A DNA stretch of 64,000 nucleotides from Stropharia rugosoannulata (Eukaryota > Basidiomycota > Agaricomycetes > Agaricales > Strophariaceae). Where the stretch lies: positions 3,420,001 to 3,484,000 of the forward strand of contig JANCIK010000003.1 in NCBI GenBank assembly GCA_028532985.1, written 5' to 3'. The notes beneath the pieces are model-generated. The model had not been told where the DNA came from and ran no database searches. It saw only the letters and a program-made list of their open reading frames with translations. The first letter of the stretch is position 1. Each line of letters starts with the position of its first letter. Positions 1 to 11,594 of the stretch are shown here, one piece after another. The translations under genes were made by a program, and so were the position numbers.

Positions 1-12
1 CACCTGCTCTGG

Positions 13-1886
13 ATGCACAGTACGATCCGACATTTGTTAAAAGGACAATGTACGTTGCTGAACAATCCCGACACCCACCATGCTGACATTTCATACAGAC
101 GCATGATTGACTGGAGAATGCTTCCAATACTTGGTCTTTTGTACTCAGTGGCACTCATTAATACTCTAAATCTGGGTATCGCTCGAATAGCAGGGATGCA
201 AGAAGATCTGGTACGCTTTTCAGAATATTACTATCTATGTTTTCATTACTAACGTTCCGCCCAGCATCTCAACGTTGGTCAGAGATACAGCATTGCATCA
301 TTGATATATTTCTTTCCCTACGTGCTATTGTATGCGTCCCCGCCCACTCGTTGACTCACACAAACTGACCGCAAGCTCAGCCAGCTCCCAGGAAACTTAA
401 TCTTACGATCAATTGGACCCCGGAACCTGTTAACATTGTGTGTAACGGGATGGGGCATTGCTCAGCTTGGCATGGCATTTGTCAAGACCTGGGGCTATTT
501 ATGTCTCTGTCGATTCTTTCTCGGTGCCTTTGAGGTACGTGATTCCACACTTGCTACAGCTTGATACCTGTTACATCCCCTTTTGACACTTCTACTATCT
601 AGTCCGTCTTCTTCCCCTGCCTCGTGTTCATTATCACAACGTGGTACAAGCGGTATGAGGTGCAGCAGCGCCTTGCAGTCTTTTACCTCTGTTCCACTGC
701 CATTTCTGGCTTCGGTGCAGCGCTAGGTGTGTACGCGGCCGCTATCTTGTAGCTCAATGATTACTGACTCAGATTCATATCAAGCCTATGTAATTACCTT
801 CTTGTCTGGAAAAGGTGGCTTAAATGGATGGCGTTGGATCTTCCTCTTGGAGGGCGCCTTAACGATACTCTTAGGCGGCCTTGCATGGCTTTTCGTCCCA
901 GATTTTCCCGACACCAGCAAGTGGCTCAGTGAAAAACAACGCCAGGTATTTATCTTTGAATAAATGGCTTGCTACACGCCTAAGAAGATATTACCAGATG
1001 ATCCTTGACCGAGTAGAAGCCGATCGTGGAGATTCTATTCCTGATGGACTCACGAAACAGAAGATTCTCACTCACCTGAAAGACCCTCTTCTCTGGGCAT
1101 TTTCCTTTATGCTTTTAACTGCGACTGTGCCAGCCTATGCCATTGGCTTTTTTATTACAATTATTTTGAACGCTATGGGATTTTCAACAGGTGTGGCTCT
1201 GCTTTTGACAGCCCCTCCAAGTCTTTGTGCTGTACGTCTTTCCCCAATGCAACAGTGTTACGTCTGACCCAGATTATAATATTTCTATCTACAGGCCCTT
1301 GTGTGCTACATTTTTGCCAGGATCTCTGATAGAACAAAGCATCGAGCTGGATGGCTGGCAGTACTCAGCTGTATGACATTAACCGGGCTCGCCATTGCTG
1401 CATACCACCACAACAACGGCGTCAGATACTTTGGTCTCTTCCTTGTCGATGCCGGTGCTGTGAGCACTATCCCTGGGATTTTGGCATACGTTAGTATTCG
1501 AATTCAATCACATTGATTATTCAGAGACTAATACTAGGAAACCTAGAGCTCGAACAACATCACCAGCCACTCCAAGCGTGCCGTCTTCACCGGCGGCATC
1601 ATTCTCTGGGGTGGCCTTGGCGGCATCATTGCTACGACGGTGTTCCGTCAACAGGACTTCCCAAGGTGTGCTAGAGTCCCAACATTCAAATATTATCAAG
1701 ATGATATGACTGAACACATTCACAATCAGGTACTTGAATGGAATGTGGGTTGCGATGGGTCTACAATTCCTCAATATCCTGCTTCTGGCCATCACCACTT
1801 TTGTATTCAAGCGCCGAAACCGCCTACGCCGCGAAGGGAAGCTGGGTCCGCTCGAAGGACAGGAAGACTTTTACTACACAATATAG
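13..1886 (+). CDS. MFS transporter, anion:cation symporter (allantoate permease-like)
   Basis: Plasma-membrane major-facilitator protein resembling the fungal Dal5/allantoate permease family, which imports organic anions such as allantoate, nicotinate or similar vitamins by proton symport. The conceptual protein, joined over about eight exons, shows TM1 (DWRMLPILGLLYSVALI, about residues 33-50), the family segment NLGIARIAG, a middle-helix run GAFE/VFFPCLVFIITTWYKR, then GWRWIFLLEGALTILLG, which is very typical of this family. The C-terminal half contains SSNNITSHSKRAV and a basic cytosolic tail ending EGQEDFYYTI. Introns are about 50 bp; the one near 1487-1548 must use the second of two closely spaced TAG acceptors to stay open. 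TM1 reads INTLN where most relatives have IDRTN, so transport or substrate may differ. The first ATG lies 13 bases from the window edge, so an upstream exon could be missing. Family assignment is firm; substrate is unknown. Confidence 0.85.
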
Positions 1887-2332
1887 ACTAATTGATTTTA
1901 ATACAATGTCCCAGAGTGCCAGTTTTTGACCCAATTAATTGCCATTGTTCGTACAACTTACATGTAGAACATGCCTTATTGTCCAAAAAGGAAATACGAC
2001 TTCCGCAATTGGACATTTTCCCAATAGTTTGATATACCGTTCAGATAGACCGAGATCCACACCATAGTTTCTACTTTCTGTAGAAACAGACTAATGTATC
2101 TACATGGTTTACATCAATGTAGCATATACTGTAATACTACCTTTGAAATATGTAACCTAATAACTGGCTACTTAGATAGCCCTAATTATCGGCTTTTAAG
2201 TAACTCACACAGGTCAAATAAATTTATAAATTGGTGCTACAGCATTTTGTAATCAGATATCAGGAAGGGAACTGGCTGGACTATAATACGGCATTTCATA
2301 CTAAATAAATATCTCGTACACAATCAAAAGAA
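1887..2332. other. intergenic, convergent gene ends
   Basis: AT-rich DNA between the stop of the + strand transporter and the stop of the - strand DUF6533 gene. It should hold both 3' untranslated regions. I see no open reading frame, repeat or RNA gene in it. Confidence 0.5.
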
Positions 2333-3681
2333 TTAAGTAGCCAATCCATGTTCCACATCACTGGTGCTTTCTACATAAACCATGCTCGAGACGGTAACAC
2401 CCGATGCGGCCATGTTCGAGGCCCACGTTGCTTCTTTGTTATGATGGTGTATGTGTCCTGTGTATATTGTTGGGCTGGTACTTGATTCTTCCAAGTTTTT
2501 GAAATTCGGCTGCTGCATTTGAGCAGCACCATTCTGGTATCCAATGCGAGCATTCGGATGACTTGCAGGGCTATGTTGGGGCATTGCAACATCGGGAACC
2601 AGTCCAGTTACAATGTTGCGGTACACACGGCATGATAATATGTTCACCAGAACGAGGTGGCAGACGAGGAACATGACGCTGATTGGGGCCTCGAACACGT
2701 ACACACACGCCACAATAAAGGGATTTGTCACAATGACCACCCTATACAGATTAATCAGTTCAGCAGGAACTGTGTATAGGAGAATAAATACTTACATAAA
2801 GTAAAGTTGGCTGTCTTTGAGTAGCGCTCTAGACACAACAGGCAAGGATCGTCCGAACGTGAGCAACGTCCCGATTCGAGACCGGTTCGAAGCGTCTGAT
2901 GCAAACATTCTAAATATCTTGTAGGCAATGGCCGCGTAGACTAATGTGTCATTGACCATGAGGATGACGGTAGTGGGTCCAAGGAGTGATCCATGCATAC
3001 TTTCACCACAGTAGTTGGTAGTACCAATATGGACTGCTGTGAAAGTTTCAGGTATGGTTAGAAGCATGCCCACTACACTGAGCCATAGAACTCCATAGCA
3101 GACTACGATTATTCTGTTCATAGCGTACACTGCGCACACACGAAGGTAGAACATCGCAACCGTGGCGGAAACAAAGACAACTAATAGTGCATTGATTGCG
3201 TCGTACATCCTGGCACAGTTATCCACAGGGAGCGCTATATTTTAACGTTAGTGTAGCGAGTGACTGAACGTAGTTGGAGCAACATACTGAGCAATACTGC
3301 TCGGGCAAGCATATATGCGAGCAGGGTAACACTGTCATTTATATGTTAGTTGAAAGGTCGGCTTGAACTGATCTCGACACATACCGGGTAATGAAATAAA
3401 TGACTGTTGGTAGCCTCGTTTTGCGACGAAATAGCAGATCATAGTCTGCTTTCGAGTTGTCAATGACATCCCACAAGAAAACCTTCAAGCAAAGGTGAAA
3501 ATCGAGATTTAGAGGCCGCTACTGGATTAACGCGTTGCGGACTCACGGCCAAACAGCCAATATGAATATAGGTCGCAACGTTAATTTGATAAGCTAGCTC
3601 ATGGGGAAAGTATATGAGCGGAGTGGAGGCAAATGTAGGGATAGAGAGAGCAGCGCTTGTTGGATCGACAGTCAGGGACAT
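2333..3681 (-). CDS. DUF6533 domain membrane protein
   Basis: Multi-pass membrane protein of the agaricomycete DUF6533 type, of unknown function. Reading the minus strand, exon 1 gives a hydrophilic start followed by a helix near YQINVATYIHIGCLAV. The next exon has the DUF6533 hallmark: an acidic stretch, YDLLFRRKTRLPTVIYFITR, then a short helix ending YMLARAVLL. A large exon (about 2800-3226) carries several hydrophobic helices, including LLVVFVSATVAMFYLRVCAV and a conserved-looking loop with paired cysteines (NYCGE). The last exon has one more helix pair, then a polar tail of about 90 residues rich in Ser, Thr, His and Gln that is probably cytosolic and disordered. About five short introns interrupt it. 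These proteins are highly copy-number variable between mushroom genomes and are usually annotated only as DUF6533-containing. Start chosen at the ATG at 3681. Exact exon edges are approximate. Confidence 0.75.
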
Positions 3682-6215
3682 TGAACCTAATATGTTGGAG
3701 TCTAGCCTTTCCTCGTCGGTAAGAGACTATATATGCATTCTGTATAAGTTATTCATACTCACAGACTAGTCTATTTATAACGACTCGGTCTGAGTTATGT
3801 CTGTGCCTGCACAGCTCACTTGAGAATGTTGCCCACTGTGACGATCCGGACCTTTCACCTGAGCCAATACAGAAACTGTAGCTTGACTATGACAGAGGAT
3901 GCAGTTCCATAGTAACATGGTCATTTTACAATGATTTAAAGCATATCGTTCGGAGGCGCCAGAAGTACTGGACACCAGAATCGCCCAACCGTTGACGCAG
4001 TGTGCCGTGAAGGAGGGGAGACGGTATGATAGTTTTCGTAACAAAGCAGGAAGATTTCTTGAAGAATCGGATGACTTTGTCATCAAGTCAGAGACAAGAG
4101 CTCCAGGAGTCGGAGCAGAAAATAGTAAGCTGTGTGGACAATCAGTGGATAATCATCAAGCGGCGACACGATTTCAATAGAACTGAAGATTGATGTGCCA
4201 TTTGGATAGCATCCATCGTGATGGTCAAAAGATCAACAGAAATTGATACTGTGGAACGCAAGTACAATAGTTGTCAATCAACTCGAGGGCTAGGGTCGGG
4301 ACTTATAAAGTTCTTTGTGAACATGCTTGCCTTGACGTGCCTGTTATTGCAGGTCTTTAAGTTTTCATGATCTGCTGTAACCGTTAAAATTAGAATGGTA
4401 GCATTGACGGAATGGTAACAGTGACCAATTCCAGGGCGAGCAAAGATGGACCTTGAGCTTGAGCGAGCAAGCCGGTCAATGAGCAGTTGAGCTCGAATAG
4501 TCCTTCCCGATTTACTCCGACAGGTTGATAACAAGAACAAATACCATGATGGTTCCCGTTCAACTCTAAACGTGCGCGTGAACGTTTCAACTAGCACTGC
4601 AGTCTCATCGCTAACGTTAATGGGGCCCTATGATAGACGACGGTCACAAATCCTACAAAGTCTCCCGGAAAGTTCTCGTCATATCAATAACCCAGAAGAA
4701 AGCCAGAACCAACCAATGCAATATTTTGCAACCCAGAGACATCATGATTCTGTATCACTGGCAACATGAATCCCGGTGACTATATACATGAGTAGAGAGG
4801 TCTTGCTGTGCGTTGTACAGCAACTCCTTGATTATCTGCAAGACGAACATGTTGGTGCCTGGTCATCACACCCAGTCATGCCTATGTGGTACCATCGTGC
4901 CCTGCTCCATTAAGTACTTTTGTCAAACTTTCATTAATCATTTGAAAGTATGCTTAGCACTGATGACGCGCAACTTGTACCCTCCCAGCATCTCGGTATG
5001 CCTCTGACTTTCTTTCCGAATCGAACGTGTATCAAAGCCCTACGAAGCATTTGAGATGGCCGCTCGTTCCTCTGTGACCTGACTTGCCACTCCAATATAA
5101 GTGCTCCGGAAGCTGTCTCTACCGCCGCCGCTCAGATTTGATTCCCACACTGCTAATTACCATCGACATCGCGAGCTGCTTACTCCAACGAATGCTTTCA
5201 AGTGAAGTGAGGAACTTAAGCTAGATGTCACCGCTGCATCATCCTCGCTTGATCCCCGCGTATACGTACCTTCGTCTATACTACCTTCTCAAGACATCCA
5301 ATTCTTACTTACAAGCGATTGCCACAAGCCGCTTCACCTGGTATAAAATAACTTTTATGTGGGTCCGATGACGATACGAATCGTCAGCGCTGACAACTTG
5401 TTCTCGTCACCAAGTTAACTTGTGACGGCGCGGCGTAACCTTGTAAGATCTCCTGGCTTTCAGTAAATTATGGTATGCTAGGACTTTGGTGACGTCAAAT
5501 GGATAGCTCAGTGGACCACGAACGTCTTCCAGCAGAACAGCCTCTTGGCCTCCCGCGTGAGTTAAATCTAAGTAGCCGACTGTATAACAGATCGCTGATA
5601 GCCTGGTTGGTCTATATCACTAATACAAACTGTCACAGCACCAGTCCCAGCCACAAGTCTGAAGTGCGATGGCGCTGCCTTCCAGTGCACTGCAAATTTG
5701 GTAAATCTTCCCTCAGAAAAAAATTGTATTTGTATACAAGAATATCGTCTGATTCATGTCGCTTTAACAGGACTTTGGCAGCGGCACTAATCGGGTTGCT
5801 CAGTGGACTGCTAATGTTTCGAACACAGCAATGTGCGCGACTTCCTCGCACAGTAATGCCTTGTTTACGATCGGATAAGTCCGAGTATTCGTGGTCATTT
5901 TAATGTCAAGTCCACAACAGGACTACAGTTCTGTTGTTAAATAAAATCCCTGTCGCGTTCGTTTTGTTGTTACAGTATGTGTACTAGAAAATTCCATGAA
6001 ATATGTGAATCAGACCGGTTGCAAGTATACAATTGAGCGCTTGAACTCTTTCCAAGTTGCAAAAAATAAAATCCCAGTGTTACCCTCAAATAATTTCATA
6101 AATTCCAAAAAACAAACCAAGTAATCTACCTTACACAACGAAGTACACATGATATCGAGCTTCTAAACAATTCAAGAAATGGACAAATCGAAAATCCAGC
6201 CACAAATGGCACAAC
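3682..6215. other. gene-free stretch, no supportable feature
   Basis: About 2.5 kb without a convincing gene. The open frames here (for example 3775-4086 minus, 5499-5903 plus) lack homology I recognise, lack hydrophobic or repeat patterns, and do not join through plausible introns. The first few hundred bases should hold the DUF6533 promoter, and bases just below 6215 hold the 3' UTR of the pseudokinase gene. The rest may be decayed sequence. Confidence 0.4.
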
Positions 6216-9200
6216 TCAGGTCCAGTTGCTATCGATGCACACAGAGCTATCCACAGAGTCGATGTAAGGGAGCGTGATTGCAGAAGCAGTCTGTGGGACA
6301 AGACGCAACGTTGAGTCGGGGGCCCAGCTTGCCAAAGGGAAGCCAAGTTCTAGCTCCAGATTCTTCGGAATAGTGATGTTTACATGACAGTCCTCTTCCT
6401 CCCCATTCGAGTTTACCAGCGTAATGGGCGACAGAAGCTCAGAGCCAGTGGCTACGGATGCCGGAGAGTCAACGTTCACCAAAGCCATGGGGGATGGGAG
6501 ACAATCAGTGGGAGACAATATCCAGCTGGGTGAGCGAGACATTTCGCGTATAAAAGTCCCATGTCCCACTTCCCTTCTCTGGGGTTGAGTCTGCACCTGG
6601 TAAGAGGACCCAGCAGAAGGTTGAAGATCTAAGGTGGACGGCGGAGAAATCACTAGACCCGGAACTTTTGCTTTGATTCTGCTGGTAGAGGAAGCTCCGA
6701 GCCCGAAAGTTAGATTGCGCACAGAGAATCCCCTTTGGAAGAGATGACAAGATGGAGTGAAGGAGCCAATAGACACCTTAGACGGCACAGCAGGAGCAAC
6801 AGTGTAGTTAAACCCGATCCCACTGCCAATTTGGTGAATTCCCAGTGGTAGATTTTCGATGACTTCCACAGGTTTGAGTTGACGAAGGGCCCCAGTTGAC
6901 CTAGGTTTCCTGCGCATTTTGTTTTGGAAGGATGAAGTACTTAGACTGAAGAGACGACTGCGAGATTGAATTGCAGATCGGTACTTCCTTAACTTGGGCG
7001 CTTTCGCATACGAAACTCCAGCAGTGGCTGTGCCAAATTCCAGGGAGGTGACAGACGCAGCGGCTGAGGCACCTTCCTCCTTGTCAAGAGTATCCCAGAA
7101 GTCTTGTTTAGGTTCTCCCAAATTTTCTGTAAAGACTTCACGTTCGCAGGTTACTGACATGGCACACCTAACCAATGGCTCAGGAGACATATGCGACGAT
7201 GATGTGCCTTCTTCGTGAAATGAGCCCACTGCACGGTCAAGTGTGCGCAGCAATCCCAGAGGAGACATCGGTATGACATTGCCCGTTATCTGCAGGGCCT
7301 GGGGGCGTTGAAAAGAATGGCTTCGCCGATGAACAGGTGACGATGATTTTAATCTGGCTGGATGATCGTCACGGTTACTAAGCAGCGACAAAGTTAGCGA
7401 TGAATGGCGACGATGTCCATCCTCAGCTTTGACAGGGCGAGTATTAAAGGACACCGGCGATTTGTCGAACGTAGGTACTACAAACCAAATGAATCACGCC
7501 GAAATGGGACAAAATGGGGGCTGGTACCTTCTGCCTGTAAAGAGGAAACCTTGTCCCAATCACTGTTAAAAAGACGTGAGTTTATACTTGGTTTTGAATT
7601 GTTAATACGTACATTGAGGAAAAATACGGATGTTCTTTCACCTGTTTAATGCCACATCGTAAAGCCGGATTACGCTCGAGGCACTACGTTCATTGCATGT
7701 CAGGACGAGGACGGGTATGTTATAAGAGTTAAACGAGTGCCTTACCTTTAGCACTAGATCGCGAGCCATGGGATGTACAGGCCGTAGCAATTCCGAGGTG
7801 ATAGAAGTTCGTACGACCTGATCGTATACCTGGACTTGGACCCCTTGAGACTTGAAATCACTATATGGCGTCTGAATAGACTGTAAGAGGTGCATATTGG
7901 ATATGACAAAGAAATACTGACCATTCCGAAGACCAAATAGTGGAGAAGCATCCCGAAGGACCAGCAGTCAACTGAAAGGTCATGAGCCCAACCCAGAATA
8001 ATTTCGGGTGCACAGTATATCGAAGCTGTGAAATCGACTTCGGGTATAGAGCTCATTCGGTGCGTGCGATCAGCAGTATCCTTCACAAATCCGGCATCAT
8101 CAAAATGAGTGAGTATAATGTGACCTTCTTTATTCAGTAGAACATTTTTAGGTTCTATGCATCTATGAACGATGCCAGCTTCATGCAGACCGGAAATAGC
8201 GGACACCTACGAAATTGTGTGTTATTATTTAAAGATGCTTAACGGCAATTCTCACAAGTTCGGCAGCGTAAAAGGTTGCATGGTATATACCCAGAGGTCC
8301 TCGTTGGCGAACCAAATCATCCAGGTTACTGCCTGTGCATAAATCCTGTTCTAATTCATCAATCTCGATTTGCACCACAAAAAAACAGAAACTTACAGTG
8401 ACGATGTAGATATGCTCTCCACTATAGAAAGACCATCGAAGCTGAGGAACGAAAAGTTGACCTTGGATTGATAACGCTTCAAGGATTTGCTGTTCTGCCC
8501 AAGAAGAGTACCTTGCTGCACGCTTCCTTTTCATGGCGTACAACACCCTGTTATCTCTCCTCGTACATACGGTGGTACCTTTTGCAGAAGGATGATGGAA
8601 GCCTTCAAAATCATACTCGAAGTCGGAGAGTGAAGCGCTTGGCTTGAGTGATATCATTAGCGACACTTCGGAATTGCATTTTCGAACGACATACAACACT
8701 TGTGAATCGTGGCTCTGGATAGTCTTCGTGGATAGTGGGTAGCGCAACGGAGTGGGGCCTTTTGGATGACAGGATAACCAATTCCTGTGACAATGGACAT
8801 CAATATCAGAGATCAGTGTCATGAAGTTGACGAGACCTCAATTCCAGGATACTGTCGTCCGAACGACATATCACGCATATTAGAAAATGTCTGCATAGGA
8901 GTGTGATTTTACTTCCATTAGCTCATGTTTCATGTACAAAACGGTCCTACCTCAGGCTCACGAGTTTTATCGGCAAGTTTATCCTGCGTGTCTTCATCTT
9001 TACCGACATGCAAACCTAGAGCACCGAACAATTCCGTGAAATTGGTCTATGCGATTGTTCATGACGTAGGTTTTTAGAAATGTTGCTATCTGGCTTACTG
9101 AGAAAGGCTCCCCTTCAAACTCGCCGATATCAAGTCGAAGCGGACCTGAAGCTGCCAATGTATCGCAAGTGGACAAGGACAAAGGCGAGATTGGGGGGGA

Positions 9201-9287
9201 CTAAAGAGGGGAGATAAATCAATAATATGCTAATAAATATGCGCTCTGTATTTGAACCTTGGCCTCTGACGAAGCAGCCGCCTCCAT
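6216..9287 (-). CDS. AGC-like protein kinase fold, probable pseudokinase
   Basis: Kinase-fold protein of about 850 residues. The N-terminal exons (from ATG at 9287) are polar. The kinase domain spans about 8610-7450. Kept features: VAIK lysine (VLYAMKRKRA), an alpha-C glutamate candidate (AEQQIL), APE (YCAPEII), DxWSxG (DCWSFGMLL) and an AGC-style exit DWDKVSSLQ. Lost features: the catalytic loop reads HRCIEPKNVLL instead of HRDxKxxN, the metal-binding DFG is HFD (LTHFDDAG), and the glycine loop is degenerate. Phosphotransfer should therefore be absent or very weak. An intron of exactly 50 bp (about 7475-7524, GT...TAG) joins the kinase C-lobe in frame to the 412-codon last exon, which encodes a Ser/Pro-rich disordered tail. 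Role unknown; a scaffold or allosteric function is inference. The N-terminal exon junction near 8820 is not fully resolved by eye. Confidence 0.7.
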
Positions 9288-9695
9288 GACAAGAATGGCT
9301 TTTTTCTGTAATGAGCATTGATCATTTAGTCGTATCTCTCTGAGCGAGAAGATAAATTACCGTTTAGAAGAGTTATCCTTTATTTCCTTAAGAAACCGAC
9401 AAGAGCGAGCGGGCGAGGTGGCGCTAGATAGAAATGACAAGCAAGGAGTGAAGTCAATAAGACGAAGTAGTCGGGCGGGGCTTTGGTTGCGTTTGGTGGT
9501 TACTTAAGCAAAGTTGACGTTGAGCGACAGATCGAATAATCCATATACACATTGCGAGGGTATGTAGAACCACGATATCAACTATAAAAGGTATCTTCAG
9601 CTCGAAAACTGTATTACTCCTAGGTTGAACCCTGGCACCTAGGCGTCCTGTGACATGAGTGGCGAGGTGTACAATATCGATAGGATACTCACTGA
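9288..9695. other. intergenic, pseudokinase promoter and ADE8 3' region
   Basis: Holds the 5' flank of the pseudokinase gene and the 3' untranslated region of ADE8, both on the minus strand. The 81-codon frame at 9454-9699 minus lacks recognisable features. No RNA gene or repeat seen. Confidence 0.4.
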
Positions 9696-10429
9696 TCACA
9701 GTTCTAGCACCTTCTTTGCCGCCTCCACAATAATTTCGTGCTCAACTGCGTGTAGCCGCGTCTCAAACGCCTCTATAGGCTCACCAGCGATAAGCGGCAC
9801 CTCGCGGATGACTATAGGCTCTCCGCGATCTACATCCTTTACCACCCGATGGACCATGGCCCCTGACTGCGTGATCTCACCCCGCTGGAATGCCTCGTAG
9901 GCGCGCTCAATCGCATTCGCGCCGTCGAACTGTCCCGGAAGCGCTGGATGTAGATTGATGACCTGGATACGTTTGGAAGGTAATAGATTTTCGTCTCCTT
10001 CAACAGTTTTGCGTCCATCCAGCAGTTCTAGGAAGGCCTCGCTCAGAATGTGCATCCACCCAGCCAGGACAACCAGATCAGGTTTCGACTTCAAAACGAT
10101 CTTTGCCACCTCCTCATCGTAATCCACCCGCGACTTCCCCGGGTTCTGTTTGAGGTAAGTTTGGAGCGCAAGGTATGCCGTAGGTATAGGAGGGGTGGCT
10201 TGTGCAGCTCTTGTCAAGCCATATGCAGCTTTGCGATTTGAGAGAACCAAGACGATTTCAGCATTGGGCAGAGCCGGGGTATTCAGTGCGTCGATCAGTG
10301 CCTGTAGGTTGGAGCCTAAGGTTTAGGCATAACAGTCGTCTCAGAGAATCTGACAGGATCGAAACTCAAAGTACCTGATCCAGAGATGAGAACAGCAATT
10401 CTTCGTGAAGGACTCGAAGAATCGGACAT
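9696..10429 (-). CDS. ADE8: phosphoribosylglycinamide formyltransferase
   Basis: GAR transformylase of de novo purine synthesis: transfers formyl from 10-formyl-tetrahydrofolate to glycinamide ribonucleotide, in the cytosol. Two exons: the first encodes MSDSSSPSRRIAVLISGSG, and after a short intron the second continues SNLQALIDALNTPALPNAEI, giving the conserved GSGSNLQAL phosphate loop across the splice. Further hallmarks are VLSNRKAAYGL, PDLVVLAGWMHIL, the catalytic segment INLHPALPGQFDGANAIERA (Asn and His) and VVKDVDRGEPIVIREV (catalytic Asp). It is a monofunctional enzyme of about 220-230 residues like yeast Ade8, not fused to GARS/AIRS. It is transcribed away from the EFM5-like gene; the shared promoter is now split by a transposable element. 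Start at the ATG at 10429, the only Met upstream of the phosphate loop. Confidence 0.95.
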
Positions 10430-10526
10430 AGTGGTATTTCGAAGACCGCCTCTCGGTTAGAGCCAAATGTTAATAAAACCTTCATCGGGAAATTCGGCCC
10501 GGATATGCCATAAGTTGCAAGTCCTA

Positions 10527-10559
10527 AGGTAGATGTCATCCATTATCGACCAGGTCACG
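10527..10559 (+). repeat. left terminal inverted repeat of the 953-bp element
   Basis: Matches the reverse complement of 11447-11479 with no mismatch that I can see over 33 bases. The neighbouring TA is included in the match, which makes the visible symmetry 35 bases. Confidence 0.85.
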
Positions 10560-11446
10560 AGACGTGACTTTTTCTGTGACCCGATCGTCCAAATAAGGCG
10601 AAAAAAGCACGGAGAAACAACGGAGGTCATGTTTTGGGAGTTTAATCATAATCGAGAGGAATCTGCTTCCTGGCAATTGTAGAGTACATACCTGAGAACA
10701 TTATTTCCAAGAATGGGGACAATCGGAGCATTATGTGCGAAGTTATTTCGCAATGAAGTTCACTTTCTAAATCAGTCATGAGAACATATGTCTGTGCTAT
10801 CAATCTTCTCATGATCTTCTAGCTTTTCTGATATCACCGAGAAACAGTGAAAAGACCAGTGAGTATCCGGCAAGGCTTGTATAGAGTTCATCTTGTTAGC
10901 ATAACGGAATACTAATTGCGTGTTTGGTATAGGTGCCGGAACTGCAGCTTTTTGTGTATTTGATTTGCTAGGTAAGCCTGGTGCATTATCGGGAGTGCTC
11001 TAATCATGTTTGTTTAATAATAATGTATTGTAAAGAGTGAGTAACTCTCACATTCTCTTTATTTACTATGTTTTCTGCTTCCGAAGTGTGTCTGATTTTT
11101 TGCCGTTTGGATGATGTGCCATTGCCAGAACCGCACAGGTTTTGTATTCTGGCCATATCCTTTCGCTTTCTGCGTCCCATTTTATGCTAAAAACGCGTTA
11201 ATTGGCTTGTAATTGGCGAGATTAGGAGACGCGACTGTGATAAATGAGGCAACCTACGTATTTCCGTAAATAACTATAGCAATTATTTCCCGTAATCTAC
11301 CAAACTTAGCAAGAACGTGTATTTTAGACTAATACATATTTGCCAGGAAGTAGATTTCCCAAAAACGCGCTCAGTTATCTCAAAATTGTATCTTTTAGCT
11401 CAAATTGACGTGTTTTGCCCTTTTTTGGACTGTCACACTGAGACCA

Positions 11447-11479
11447 CGTGACCTGGTCGATAATGGATGACATCTACCT
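11447..11479 (-). repeat. right terminal inverted repeat of the 953-bp element
   Basis: Inverted copy of 10527-10559, followed immediately by TA. It ends in the proximal promoter of the EFM5-like gene. Confidence 0.85.
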
Positions 11480-11594
11480 TATGTCTAGATCAATCACCAG
11501 GCTCAGGCCGATTTTCACATCTCCTCTATATCTCGTACAACATAATCCAAACATAATCTCCTAGAAATCTCATCTCCCATCTAATAATCTTAGA

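Larger units (their letters stand above)
10527..11479. mobile_element. non-autonomous terminal-inverted-repeat element
   Basis: A 953-bp element bounded by near-perfect inverted repeats of about 33 bp that begin AGGTAGATGTCATCCATT and end with a GACCAGGTCACG motif (10527-10559 and, inverted, 11447-11479). A TA dinucleotide directly abuts both ends (10525-10526 and 11480-11481), as expected of a TA target-site duplication (Tc1/mariner-like) though PIF-type TWA duplication is not excluded. There is no coding frame of note inside, so it must be moved in trans by another element. It lies 98 bp from the ADE8 start codon and 116 bp from the EFM5-like start codon. Confidence 0.75.

Noticed and set aside
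5499..5560. tRNA-like GGATAGCTCAGTGGA start
   Set aside because: Only the D-arm-like part is present; no anticodon stem, T-arm (GTTCGA) or acceptor pairing follows at the right distances.
9000..9318. Separate small genes upstream of the kinase domain
   Set aside because: The short frames are better explained as 5' exons of the pseudokinase gene, since GT...AG introns join them from ATG at 9287.
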